Origin: Stagonosporopsis chrysanthemi
Taxonomy: Eukaryota > Ascomycota > Dothideomycetes > Pleosporales > Didymellaceae
Assembly: GCA_022560025.1 (NCBI GenBank)
Contig: JAFISE010000185.1
Coordinates: forward strand, 1 to 59,755
DNA: 59,755 bases
Direction of reading: 5' to 3'
Numbering within the stretch: the stretch's first letter is position 1; every line of letters starts with the position of its first letter. A model generated the notes under the pieces. It saw only the letters and a program-made list of their open reading frames with translations, was not told where the DNA came from and did no database searches. A program made the translations under genes and the position numbers. Shown here in pieces: positions 11,107 to 21,726 of the stretch.

Positions 11107-11446
11107 ATTGGGCAGGACGTGAAAGTCTGCAAAGAAGGATAAAGCTAGCGCGATGACTAGAAATTTGGATTTTTGACAACTTACTAGAGCGTTGAGAGAT
11201 CACTCTAGTTCTATGCTTCTGCATGGCGGCCGACGGAACAGCAGAACCTCTGGTTCTGGCGGGGATGTGTGATAGCAAATGCTTGTTCCTTTTTGGGGTT
11301 CCGTCAACATTCCGAGTTGCAGAAACTGATAGGCGAGGGACCCCGGCTCTGTGGTCCACTGTTCTTACTTAGTAGGTATTAACATTGTCTCTGGAGCGCA
11401 GAAATTGAATTGGCTTTTACATTGCAGGAAATAGTGCCTGCGACTG
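11107..11446. other. Spacer upstream of the dead FAD monooxygenase
   Basis: Non-coding by eye. It would have been the promoter of the dead FAD monooxygenase and the 3' flank of the next minus-strand gene. TTCCG occurs at 11299 and TTCCGA at 11310, a word also frequent in the promoters of the neighbouring cluster genes. Confidence 0.5.
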
Positions 11447-12041
11447 TCACAGTTGCGGCATTGCTTTACACTCATAGCTATACCATTGTACCTTAAACCA
11501 TCTTTTTCCTGGCTGTGACCTCTTCAAGGATGCATTTTCAGATCCAACCTGCAGCGTGCAGACTAGCCCCTCCGTATCTAAGCTTTTCGCGAAGATACTT
11601 CTCTTCCCCAGCGCTGCTGCGGTCTTGTCGTCGGAGAACACGAAACTGAGACTCATTGAGCTTTCAAGACCTCTCAGACTCGGAAAGGCATAGTGATCAA
11701 CAATAGGTGGGCCTCTCGTGAGCTCTTCCAGCTTGGTGAAAAACGCAGCCGAAGATGTTTTTTCGACGAACCTAGCATGAGATTCAAGACAATCCCACTC
11801 TGTTAATGAGACTGCCCAAGCGTGTGTAGCGCCATCTGATGAGCTGGTCTTTGTACCTGGCAACGAACTCAGCGGAAGAAACAAGTGGAAAATAATGCCG
11901 AATACCGGTTCGCACGGATAGTACTCCGCTTTCTGCTAAAAGGACAGGCAGCAGCTCCAGTTGGAATATCTGAAGGAATTCAGGAAACTCGGCTTCCAGA
12001 GGAATTTCGATTATCTCGGTTATGACGTTAGAGGGACGCAT
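11447..12041 (-). CDS. Small alpha/beta-barrel (ABM-like) protein, 181 aa
   Basis: Two exons, complement of 11906-12041 and 11447-11856, with a 49-nt intron (11857-11905, donor GTATTC, acceptor GCCAG) that restores one frame and gives 181 residues from MRPSNVITEII. The sequence alternates short beta strands (VITEIIEIPL; GVLSVRTGTK; THAWAVSLTEWDCLESHARF) in the way of dimeric ferredoxin-like barrel proteins such as antibiotic-biosynthesis monooxygenase or EthD-like proteins; two such repeats may be present. No catalytic residue can be named, so the family is a fold-level guess. It is divergent from the aldehyde dehydrogenase across 333 bp and so probably co-regulated with it. No signal peptide or membrane segment is seen. 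Confidence 0.65.
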
Positions 12042-12374
12042 GGGAGCTGATCGCTCGAGCGTGTGCGTGACGAAGCTATTAAACGTATCGATTATGCGAT
12101 GGGAATGAGAAACCAAAATATCAATAGTGCTAGCCGGCTCGTTTCTGCTGTGCTTTTAAATTCTAAATTGGCATCCTCCAGCTGTTGCAAATCGCTACAG
12201 CAAATCGTTCCGCGAAGTCCGAATGATTCCGCGCAGGCTAAATCTTTCCGCACCTCAGTCTGTATCATTACAATACCCCGGCTTGCTCACATCCTAAAAC
12301 TTTAGACGTTTTGCAGCTTAGAAATCGATATCACCAGTAACAGTTGCTCTCAATCAGAATTCAGACTCTTCCCA
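12042..12374. promoter_or_regulatory. Divergent promoter with three TTCCGC repeats
   Basis: This 333-bp gap separates the divergent barrel-protein and aldehyde dehydrogenase genes and must hold both promoters. It carries TTCCGCG at 12208 and 12227 and TTCCGC at 12246, three same-strand copies 18-19 bp apart, with a CCGAA in between. CGG/CCG-containing words are the usual half-sites of Zn2Cys6 regulators, and one is encoded 4.5 kb away. Binding is inference. Confidence 0.45.
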
Positions 12375-14205
12375 ATGGAGCTGCAGACAAGACTGTTTAT
12401 CAACAACCAAGTCCGTTGCGTATCCAAATTTGACACAACCAACTAATGTGCTACAGTGCGTGGACTCTGCATCTTACGAGAGACTGGCGCTTTCCAGTCC
12501 TTTCGACGACTCTCGCATCACAGACCAAGTGCATACAGCATGCGCGGAGGACATTGACAGAGCTTGTCTCGCGGCTACTGTAGCCCACAAGACCGGTACT
12601 TGGTCTTCATTCACCGGCTCGCAAAGAGCAGAATGCCTCCTGCGCGTCGCAGCCTTGATGGAAGCTAATGCCGAAAAATTGGCGCGACTTGAATCTTTGC
12701 CCACTGGACGTCCACTCTCTAGCATCATTCATTTTGACATCAAGCATATGGTAGACGTTTTCAAATGTGAGTGAATGAAGACAAGGCAAGGTGCGGGACC
12801 AATGCTAAGACGAACTTCAATGCAGATTATGCAGGGTGGGCAGATAAGATCGAGGGGAGATCATACGTAGAAGACAATGGCTTTTATAAGATAGTAAGGT
12901 ACGAACCCATTGGCGTGTGTGCTGGAATTGCATCATGGAACGCAACCTTCATGTACGTGGGTTGGAAAATGGCGCCTGCTTTGGCAGCAGGAAACTGCGT
13001 AAGTCTGTCCTGGCGACCGTCAGTTTTTGCAAGCTTTGGGCATCTGTTGACGACTTCAGTTCATCTTCAAGTCGTCAGAGAAATCTCCGCTGGGTGCACT
13101 TGCCCTTGGGCCTCTTTTCGCTGAGGCTGGATTCCCTCCTGGAGTCGTGCAATTCGTTACAGGCGGTGGTTCAACTGGAGAATTGCTGGCGTCACACCGA
13201 CAAATTTCAAAAATCAGCTTCACTGGGTCAACTGCGGTCGGAAGAAAGATACAGGAAGTGGCTGCCAAGAGCAATCTCAAAAAGGTCACTCTAGAGCTGG
13301 GGGGCAAATCACCTGCTCTGGTCTTTGCCGACGCGCCAATGGAGGTCGCTGTTGAAGCGTGAGTCAATAAATGCAGCGGCTTGTGCAACGGAGACTGATG
13401 CTACATAGTGTAGGTGGTGGCTTTCTCGCAAACTCTGGTCAAATATGCGTCGGTAAGTCTTGATTGTAGTGTAGTTGATCATCCGCTCACGAGTAGTAGC
13501 CGCGTCCCGCGTTCTTGTCGAGGAGTCGATTGCGAAAGATTTCTGCTCATCGTTAGTCAAAGTCTTCGAAACTGTCTCAGCAGGTATGGGAGCAAACCCT
13601 TTGGAGACCGAAACACAGCATGGTCCAGTTGTCGACCATCAGCAGTTCCAGCGTGTTATGGGATTCATTGAAGATGGAAAGAAATGTGCCCAATTACTGA
13701 CCGGAGGATCGAGAATTGGACATAAAGGAGCCTTTATCCAACCAACGATCTTTCTCAACCCGGAAAGTAGCTCTAGTATCTGGAGAGAAGAGATATTTGG
13801 CCCTGTGTTGACCGTGAAGACATTTCGCACGGAGGAAGAAGCGATCGAGCTTGCCAATGAAACGGACTATGGTCTTGCATGTAAGTCTTCACATCGAACT
13901 TTCCAAAAATACTGGAACTAATGCGTTTGTTCCGCTAGCATGCATCTACACCACAGATCTTACCCGAGCCTTGCGTGTTTCGTCGAGAGTCCAGGCTGGT
14001 GGCGTTGCGATCAACTCACCCTTCCTACCCGAACTGAACACGCCTTTTGGCGGGATCAAGCAAAGCGGATATGGTCATGAACTTGGAAAGGACAGCTTGT
14101 TGTCATTCATGAATGCAAAGAGTATTCATATCAAGTAAGTGCTGAGGAGATGATGGATTGGCCCCGCTAACAGCTTGGGACAGTATGGGATTACCGAAAC
14201 TTTGA
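12375..14205 (+). CDS. Aldehyde dehydrogenase (NAD(P)+), 486 aa
   Basis: Eight exons: 12375-12410, 12457-12766, 12826-12998, 13060-13358, 13409-13452, 13500-13880, 13939-14134, 14184-14205. All seven introns are 46-61 nt and the sum is exactly in frame, 486 aa, the usual family length. FIFKSSEKSPLG, FTGSTAVG (cofactor loop), TLELGGK with catalytic Glu252 and NSGQIC with nucleophile Cys286 are present; the 34-residue Glu-Cys spacing is that of active ALDHs. The PFGGIKQSGYG end block is intact. The first donor is GTCCGT, chosen because it aligns INNQ with CVDSAS as in relatives; GTATCC nine bases on is also in frame. It oxidises an aldehyde to the acid, likely in the cytosol. It is head to head with the barrel protein. 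Confidence 0.93.
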
Positions 14206-14752
14206 GACCTGGAAGACCTGTTCTTCTGTGAGAATTAGATTCAGTCTTTGTGAGGAATCGAACAAAATGCTCAAATGTCGTTCGGCATAATTTCTCACAA
14301 TGAGCGTTACTATAGTTCGTGAAGTGGCAGTTAACATAATTTGCTTTGTTAGTGTGTAGCTCAAGTAGTTTGCGTTACATCGAATACTGTATCCGCTTGC
14401 AAAATTTGAGGTAGTCGTTTTGCTGTTCACTCTAAAATGAGGGTACTGTCTAAATGGCGACTGTGGGCCTCGGATAAGATGCGGCCGGCCTACCTTTGTG
14501 ATGAGCAAGAAAATCGTCCTGCGTTCTCGGAATTGGGCGACCTGTCCCGAAGCTTAGCAGTAACGGCAGTTGGAAAGGTTCCGCAACCCGTTTCATAACG
14601 GAAACACGCGATACCGACGTTCTATCAACTGCTCTTATCCCCATTATCTGCCTTGTGTCTGGTGAACAAGAAACTTGCAAATCTGCCAAATCACACCCTC
14701 TGTGCTGTTCACGCAATCATTTCGTCGACTGCGCATCAGTCGGTCACCCGCA
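14206..14752. promoter_or_regulatory. Intergenic region upstream of the alpha/beta hydrolase
   Basis: No coding frame is supported. It contains the ALDH terminator region and the hydrolase promoter. TTCCGC occurs at 14579 and CGGAA near 14528, words shared with the other promoters of this gene block. No TATA box or other element can be claimed. Confidence 0.4.
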
Positions 14753-16194
14753 ATGAACCCCACCAGGATCACGCATACAATCAAAGCTTCGCATCCACGA
14801 CATCCATCAACCCTTGCAAGTGTAGACGCTCTTCTCGATCTTGTTGTCGATGAATACGTTATCCCTAACGTCAGCCCGTCCGCTTTGACAATTGTCTTCA
14901 CCCATGGAACCTCCTTCAACAAAAACCTGTGGGAACCAACCATTTCACGTCTTTTAAGTTTTTTAGGATCGGAAGTACCCGTGAAGCGAATTTTGACTGT
15001 GGACGCTACAAATCATGGGGAGAGTTGGTTACGAAATGCGAAACGCTTGACTAAAGTTTGTGAGTTTGCTTAGCTGTTGTGACACAAGGACAACGCTGAT
15101 GGGAAATGACTCAACCTAGCGCACTGGCCAGACCAGTCTCGAGATATACTTGTTGTTTTGAATCATTTCCAGGTGCAGAAGCCTGTGATCGGGGTGGGTC
15201 ATTCATTTGGAGGGGGTATTTTGTACGCCAGATCTGCCTAGAGATCATTCGATTTGTGGCGCTGAAAGTTACAGATGCCACGCAGCCTTGATGGACCCTG
15301 CAGCGTTTACAGCGACGATATTCGTGGATCCAATCCTATTCCGAATGGAAGCGCAAGATGCGGCGACAGCGAAACGCGCGCTGAGGCGACGAGACCGTTG
15401 GGATGATTTGTAAGTGTCGAGATGTAACCGGGGATTGTTGCTAAGTTTTCCTTAGGGAGAGCGTTAAGAATACGTTCAAAGATAACAAGGTATTGGCAAG
15501 CTGGCACCCTGAAGTTCTAGCACTTTACATAGTACGTGATGTCCCTTGATAATCGCTTGATATTCACAAATCGAACCAGGAACATGGGACAGTTGAAGTT
15601 GAAGAAGATGGAAAGCATTCCAGAGTTTTGGCAACCCCGAAGGAGCAAGAGGCCGTAAGCTCATCCTCACAGACAGTCCCCGTCGTGATGCGCTTACATG
15701 TTGATTAGGCAACATATCTTGCAGCTCCTTACCCAGAACTACCCAGAGACCTGGCAATATCTCAGCAGAAACACTACTTCATTCTCGGAGAACAGAGCAT
15801 TGTCATGTATGCAAGATCCTTGCCATGCACGGCATACACAATGCTACACGCTGATATGAGCTAGATCCGTCGAAAATCGCGCTTGGATCCAGTCCTTTTC
15901 GAGACACCCAGGAGAAGTGGTGATTTTGAGCACAGCAGGTCACCTGGTAAGCCCCCCAAATACTGCCAGACACGGTGCATCTGTTTACTTTGACAACGCA
16001 GATCCCAATGACCCACCCTGATGAACTAGGTAAGACACCTTCCTGACGTTGATGCGGTCGTTCTCCCCGCACTTCGACACAAACGCATTGGCCATCACCT
16101 AACCCGTTCAGCTTCTCGTCTTAGTAAAATAGCCACCGAGGTCTGGAGCCGAGGCTCAGAAGATCGATTGTGGCCACGAGCTGAGCGTTTGTGA
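14753..16194 (+). CDS. Alpha/beta hydrolase, 322 aa
   Basis: Nine exons: 14753-15059, 15120-15215, 15286-15409, 15456-15531, 15580-15654, 15709-15806, 15865-15946, 16002-16029, 16112-16194. All eight introns are GT..AG with consistent phase, giving 322 aa. IVFTHGTSFNKNLW is the oxyanion-side HG block, GVGHSFGG carries the nucleophile (Ser130), FVDPILF the acid-region strand, and STAGHL the catalytic His285. It resembles the esterase/lipase-like hydrolases common in fungal metabolite and toxin-biosynthesis clusters. The substrate cannot be read from sequence; ester or lactone hydrolysis is inferred. The last exon is least certain: without it the protein would stop at 16045. No peroxisomal tripeptide is seen. 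It precedes the regulator gene. Confidence 0.82.
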
Positions 16195-16740
16195 GGGGCG
16201 CGTTCCGAAATTTCCGCGATATGCGGAAAGCCTACGGGGAAATCGCAGAAGCAACAAATCCACACTCCCGAGGCACTGCGTCGACACAGCATTCACAATG
16301 TCTCACTCGTGACAACGCTTCAGACTGATGCCATCGATTTGTTTCTAAGTTAGATTATGTCTAGGAACACTTGCTACGTGCACATAGAATTATAGATGTT
16401 CAGTCGTATGAGGATTGTACCTCTAGCATGTTTATAAAACTCGAGATGAGAAACCATTTGGTGAATAGCCACGAATTCAATCAGTCAACTAGGGAGCACA
16501 GAAAGTCCCCGCATTCGCGCTGGTCGCGCTTCGTACACACCGGATCGGCTGGTGCGGCTTCGCCTCCATGCACCCCACAAAATCCCCTCCCGCGGTGGGC
16601 TCGACTTCCTCCACACCTGAACGACCAGCAACCGAATCCGCATCAGCATAAGACAGTAAGACGCCTGGGCTCAGAGTAAATAAACCATTGCAGTTGTTTC
16701 TGCACTACAACGCAGCGTCCATTCTGCTGGGGCGATCAGA
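16195..16740. promoter_or_regulatory. Promoter region of the Zn2Cys6 regulator
   Basis: No coding frame is supported between the hydrolase stop and the regulator ATG. The left end holds a dense group of TTCCG words (16203, 16212) and the inverted repeat annotated separately. The right half before 16741 is unremarkable. Confidence 0.45.
16211..16229. promoter_or_regulatory. Perfect inverted repeat TTTCCGC-N5-GCGGAAA, candidate operator
   Basis: Arms at 16211-16217 and 16223-16229 are exact 7-bp inverted repeats with a 5-bp spacer GATAT. The CCG...CGG arrangement with fixed spacing is what dimeric Zn2Cys6 proteins usually bind, although many prefer the everted CGG-Nx-CCG order. It lies 512 bp upstream of the cluster's own Zn2Cys6 gene and just after the hydrolase stop, so autoregulation is possible but not shown. 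Confidence 0.45.
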
Positions 16741-19482
16741 ATGGAACATTCTGCGGGCGACAGCTGCGAGGTCGTAGACGCCGAGACTCCGACCACGCGA
16801 CCCTCCGCACGCTTTTCATCACCTTCGCGACCCGTGTCGCCTTCGAAGGCTCCTGCAAACCTTTCGAGTGGAAAACGAAAGAGAGACAAATATACCGAAA
16901 AAGCCTGCAATCCATGCAAGGCACGGAAGATCAGAGTTAGTGTCGAGACAGCTGCTGAATCCGCAGAATACTGACATTTGGCAGTGCGGTGGCGGAACAC
17001 CCTGTGCTGCATGCATACGGAGAAAGCGAACTTGTGTTGTTACAGAATCTGACAGTGCTTTTCGACGCGGCCGCAGCACGGCTGAGTTTGGTGGAGAAGA
17101 TCCAGCGTGCGTTTAGCCTAGCTTGGTATTCACATCCTAGAACTGACACCAAACGAAGAGACCACGAAATGGTCAAAACCCTACAGAGCCGTATGGGAGC
17201 TCTTGAATCACACCTACAGACCTTGAACCAGACTTTGCTTCGGATGATCCCGCCGGCACCGAAAGAGACGAACATTGATCACTTGACCATTGACAGTACA
17301 CTCCAAGAACCCGCAAATGGGGATGTTGAGATCGCCACGGGTCGTCGAAATTGTTCGGTGTCGAATGGCTCTGGTGCATCCCCAAAGGATGGCCTTACTT
17401 TCACAAGTGGAAAGAGTATCGCAAGCAAGAACCAAGCCGGAGAAACTTCAATGTTACATGCACTCCAGCGAGTTGAGGATCGATTGATTGAGTTGGGACT
17501 TCCAATGGTGGAGGAGAAAGACTCTGCTCCGGAGACACCTCCAATGACACCACTGGCTTCAGGCTCAAGAGACTTGACTAGCACGTGTCCTTCCCAGGGT
17601 ATCCCGTATCTGTTCCAAAAACATGGCATATTACTAACTCGCGAGGAGTGGGACATGTATCTTGACACGTATTTGGTCGAAGTACAAGCCCTGTATCCGT
17701 TCTTTGATGAAGAAACGATTCGGCACATGTGTGACCAGCTATGGAGACATGTTCACTTCCCCAGTACAGAAGGCCCGGACCAGGAAACAGGCGCCGATCG
17801 GATCGTCCAGGGGCTTTTGATATTGGCGAACGGTCGCTGCGCCACATCATCGAGGATCCAAGCTAGCGATGGATCACATTCTGCAGGATGGAGTCTGTAT
17901 TGTATTGCTATGGAGATGCAAGGCAGTCTTCTTGAGATCGTCAACGACGATTCCAAGCCTATGTCAAGTTTACAGACGTTGACACTCGTAGTAAGTACAA
18001 CGAGACACCTGTAAAGTCCCTATCGCTGATCACTTTCGCACAAAGTGATATATCTACTGCGTCTAGACGCTGCAGAGCGCGCTCAAAAGATTCTTTCACT
18101 AGCCATAGTGCACGCTCAACATCTCGGAATACATCTGGAACAAACTCATGCTGATATGCCGAAACGTCAATCGGAGCTATTCAAGCGTGTGTGGTGGTGC
18201 ATATACGTGCTAGACCGCCGCATAGCGTTGGTATTGGGCAGGCCCTTTCTCGTATGCGATAGCAATGTCGAGATCGGACTGATCGACGAGTCAGATGAAG
18301 GGACACCTGTGGAGAGTATCAGCTGTGGAGCTGATGATTACCGGCCGGATTCATTGGGACCAAAATCACTCCCTTATCACTACCTGAATGTCATGGTGGG
18401 ATATTCCAGGGTGGTGGGGAAGGTTTCGGAGGCACTTTTCGGTGCTGAGTCAAAAAATCACCCGAATCCTCACGTTCATGAGTACCTCGACAGCCTCGTT
18501 CACAGCTGGATTGGGTCTGTCCCAACATCTTTGGTATGCGACACAGATGACATCCATCGAAGCAAATTTCCGATATCGCCAGCTCTTTTCAAACAACGAT
18601 TTCTCATTCGACTGGTTCGTACCATCCCCTCCTGCGTCCATTGCCATTGATCCTAATACCGTATAGCGGTACCTCAGCATTTTGAACGTGATACGAAGTC
18701 CGATCCGTTTGACCAGGAAGTGCACAACACTAACGTTCCACAACAACATGGAAGCCGATGCAATCTGCCTCCAACGGGCGCGCTGCATCGTGAACATGTT
18801 TCAACAGTGTTCACTCGCGGACGGAGTTTACGGATTCCCTTTCTTGCCTTATCTGCTCGAAGCTACAATCATCATACTGGCCTGTTTGACACGACTGCCA
18901 GACCTCAAGCCACTTTACAAGGAAACCGTCGATACGGCAATAACTATGTTGAAAACACTATACAGGAAAACGTGGGTCTCGGGCAAGGTAGCTCGCATGA
19001 TATTCAAACTGGGAAATATCATACCTCAGGTGTTCTCTTGTGACACACCTGCACAAGAGATAGATGTCGGTATTGGCGCCGCGTCTAGAAAGACGAATAG
19101 CGCATCACAGAACTTCCAGATGACCAGAAACTCACTCAACACAACCCATGGAAAACACCACAAACCCCGTGAATCAAATTGGAGTTCAATGGCCAACACA
19201 ACTTCCAATCCACCAGGTTATCACCAATACCAACCGGGTGATTTGACTTGTCAAGATCTCGCGGAGGAACATACTGCAGCTCCGGACTTTTGCTTCGAGG
19301 ATTTCCCCTTTGAGCTCAACTTTGATATCGCGATACCACAGACCTCCCTTCTCTCTGAGCTCAGTGGTACTAGAAGCGGTAATGCTATAGATGAATTCGC
19401 AACCCAAAGATTCACAGGAGCTGACATGAACTGGCTGCAAGAGTTGATGGCAATTGACGGGAGACATCACAAGTTTGTCTGA
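16741..19482 (+). CDS. Zn2Cys6 transcription factor with fungal-specific middle domain, 845 aa
   Basis: Five exons: 16741-16935, 16985-17106, 17159-17994, 18046-18614, 18667-19482. The binuclear cluster is perfect, Cys56-x2-59-x6-66-x5-72-x2-75-x6-82, split by a 49-nt intron after KARKIR as in many relatives. A basic KRKRDK precedes it and a heptad-rich linker follows (HEMVKTLQSRMGALESHLQTL), a likely dimerisation helix. The fungal_trans domain follows at roughly residues 230-600 (YPFFDEETIRHMCDQLW; LSLAIVHAQHLGIH; FKRVWWCIYVLDRRIALVLGRP). The third intron works only with a weak donor, GTACAA at 17995; the strong GTAAGT four bases earlier breaks the frame. It is a nuclear DNA-binding regulator and, by position, the likely controller of the surrounding metabolic genes. 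Confidence 0.9.
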
Positions 19483-19780
19483 ACAGAGATCATTTGTGTG
19501 TGGAGACTAAAGTCGTATCCATCGATACAAGTTGACAAGACATAGGAACAGGACTTCTAGCTAAGCAAAATGACATGCGATGGCCGACTGAAGCGTCAAG
19601 CCACCCTTCAAGTCGTTCATGCACTCCACTTTACGTCGTGAATGTCGTATGGGGTCCACCAGGTAGATGGCATTGGGAAACCCATTTCAGGCACTCAAAG
19701 GACTAAGCAGACCATTTGCAGTGTTCTTGCCTTCTGATTGAAGAATGTCGAAGCTATCAAAGCCGGGATTTTACCTGTAT

Positions 19781-21251
19781 CTAGGCAGATTTTCCGTTTG
19801 TGTTGACCACACCTTTTCCCTGTGCCTTTCCACCATGTTTAGGGAGAATACCGAAAGCCTCAAAGCTTTGATACGTCTCAAACCAACCTTCAAGCGTGTC
19901 GTCCACTCTTTTCCAGCCGTACCGCCTTGCCTTGTTGTTAGTAGCAAGCGTCGGCCATGTCTTCCCAACACTCCAGTCGAAAAAGCCCCATGTGCCCCAA
20001 TCAAAAGCTTCTGGATTACCTCCATATTTCTTACAGACAGCCTCCCAATAAGGTCGTTTGTCGCGGGCCCAGTCAATCATGCTAAAGTTGTTCTCCATCT
20101 TTGTACGAGATGAACCGGTCGCCACAAACGTGGGCTCTGGGCACTGCTCATAGTATCAGCAGCCATCGGTAAAGCCGTTCTACAAAACTCCAAAGAAAAG
20201 AGATGAAGACATACATCGAGCCCAAAGTGCTTTCCAATCGCCTCCCAGTGATACCTCCACATGATGACATCGCCATTGACGTGGATAAAATCCTCATTGC
20301 GGCACTGATCCGTAGTACTGGCCCAGACACTCATGTCGGCTATTGAAGGGGCGTAAGATTGATCGTCTACACTATTGTAGAATAATTTGTTGCCAGGGAA
20401 GGTGGCAGGAACACCCATTTCGCGGCAGATGAGGAAGTAAAGAGCCATAGTAATAGCCTCGGACATTCCGTTTGCTATACGCAGAGTCTGTTAGCACTCA
20501 ATTACCAAGTTGTTGTGGTGATGATTTGGTCTGGGTTTACGCAGGTTGTGAACTAAAGGGAGCAACGTACAGTGAGGGGTGAAGCCGATAATTCCATTTG
20601 GTCGGATGATGTTGTACGACCACGACCTCTTCTTTTGTAGGGCGAACATGTAATCCTCTTGTGGGTAGTAGAAGTTCTCTCCATGATCTTCGTATCTGGA
20701 CATCGACTCATTGACTGGAACGTGCACTGGTCCTAAATGAACCCCGTAATGCTTGACAGCAAATTTAGCATTGTGACAGATTGTTTCAGGAATTGTTGAC
20801 ATACCTTTGCGCCCGTCTGCAGACAAACATTCTGTAATTGAGGGGCAACCGCATCAATGGAATCTAAGAAATTTTGGAAAAGAGGCACATTCCTCACCTT
20901 CAACTCCTTGAAATCGTCAACATGAATGTAAGATGTGAAGAAAGCATGGGTAACATCGGCACATAGGATCTCCATCTCTTGAATGAGGTCGGGAACCGGA
21001 GACAAGAAATCCAGCGCGATGAATTCGATACGCGGATCTTGCCAGGCTACGGCAAGCGGTCGACGAGACGTTACTACAATCTTGGACCATTGGGGCTGTC
21101 AGCAGGGCCGTGAAGAGAACAAGTCGGTCTCGGAGCGAAGTGGTACATACCATTCGGATTTGGGAGTCCGGATGAGGTGCTCAACGATGGCATTGCCGCT
21201 GATACCATTGCAGCCTGTCACAAATGCAACTTTGGTTACCAATTTGACCAT
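19781..21251 (-). CDS. PRISE-type NAD(P)H enone reductase (short-chain dehydrogenase), 394 aa
   Basis: Five exons on the complement: 21147-21251, 20805-21080, 20571-20751, 20215-20474, 19781-20143, giving 394 aa. GCNGISG (residues 13-19) is the cofactor motif; VVTSRRPL follows the second strand. The catalytic signatures of the progesterone 5-beta-reductase/iridoid synthase family are exact: TGAKHYGVHLGP with Lys127 and NFYYPQED with Tyr156. The C-terminal block NNFSMIDWARDKRPYWE is also typical. Family members reduce the C=C of enones with NADPH. The first donor must be GTACCA at 21146, because the better GTATGT at 21150 brings in a stop. It is divergent from the CoA ligase over 475 bp. Substrate unknown. 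Confidence 0.9.
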
Positions 21252-21726
21252 TGTAAATTCGCGTGATGATTGGAAGTTGTGAGTAGTTAATTGGGAGAAA
21301 GTGCCTGAATGAGAATATAGGTGGATTGAAGCCACAATCTATGTTGCATTTAAGACGGTCGAAGGCGTTCAAAGAAAGGTCTTCGTGTTTCCGAGTCCTG
21401 AAGCACTCACAAACCGCGGACTCGTTTACGGAATATGGCTCGGGATACGAGCTCCAGCTTGCGAATGCAGAAGCTGGAGATCGTTCCGAATTAGGTAGTT
21501 GATGGTACCGTGCCGACGTTGACGGTAATTCGTTGTGCGGAATGTTCGGAACGGAGACGCCAGAGTGCGGGGAACACTTCTGTCGCCCACCCATGCACCC
21601 CATGGGGAACAACTATCGATCTTGAAATGCACTTGGCCGCAGTGGTGATTGCAATTGTTGAAAATTCAATTCTTCACATATCGAATACCCTTCCTAGTAC
21701 ACGTCACTGTGCTCAACATCACTCCA
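21252..21726. promoter_or_regulatory. Divergent promoter of reductase and CoA ligase, rich in TTCCG/CGGAA words
   Basis: No gene is seen in this 475-bp gap; it must drive both the reductase (-) and the ligase (+). TTCCGAG near 21388, CGGAA near 21430, TTCCGAA at 21484, GCGGAA at 21537 and CGGAA at 21547 give five copies on either strand, about one expected by chance. TTCGGAACGGAG at 21545 resembles TTCGGAACGCGG at 25578 in the next divergent promoter. Confidence 0.45.
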
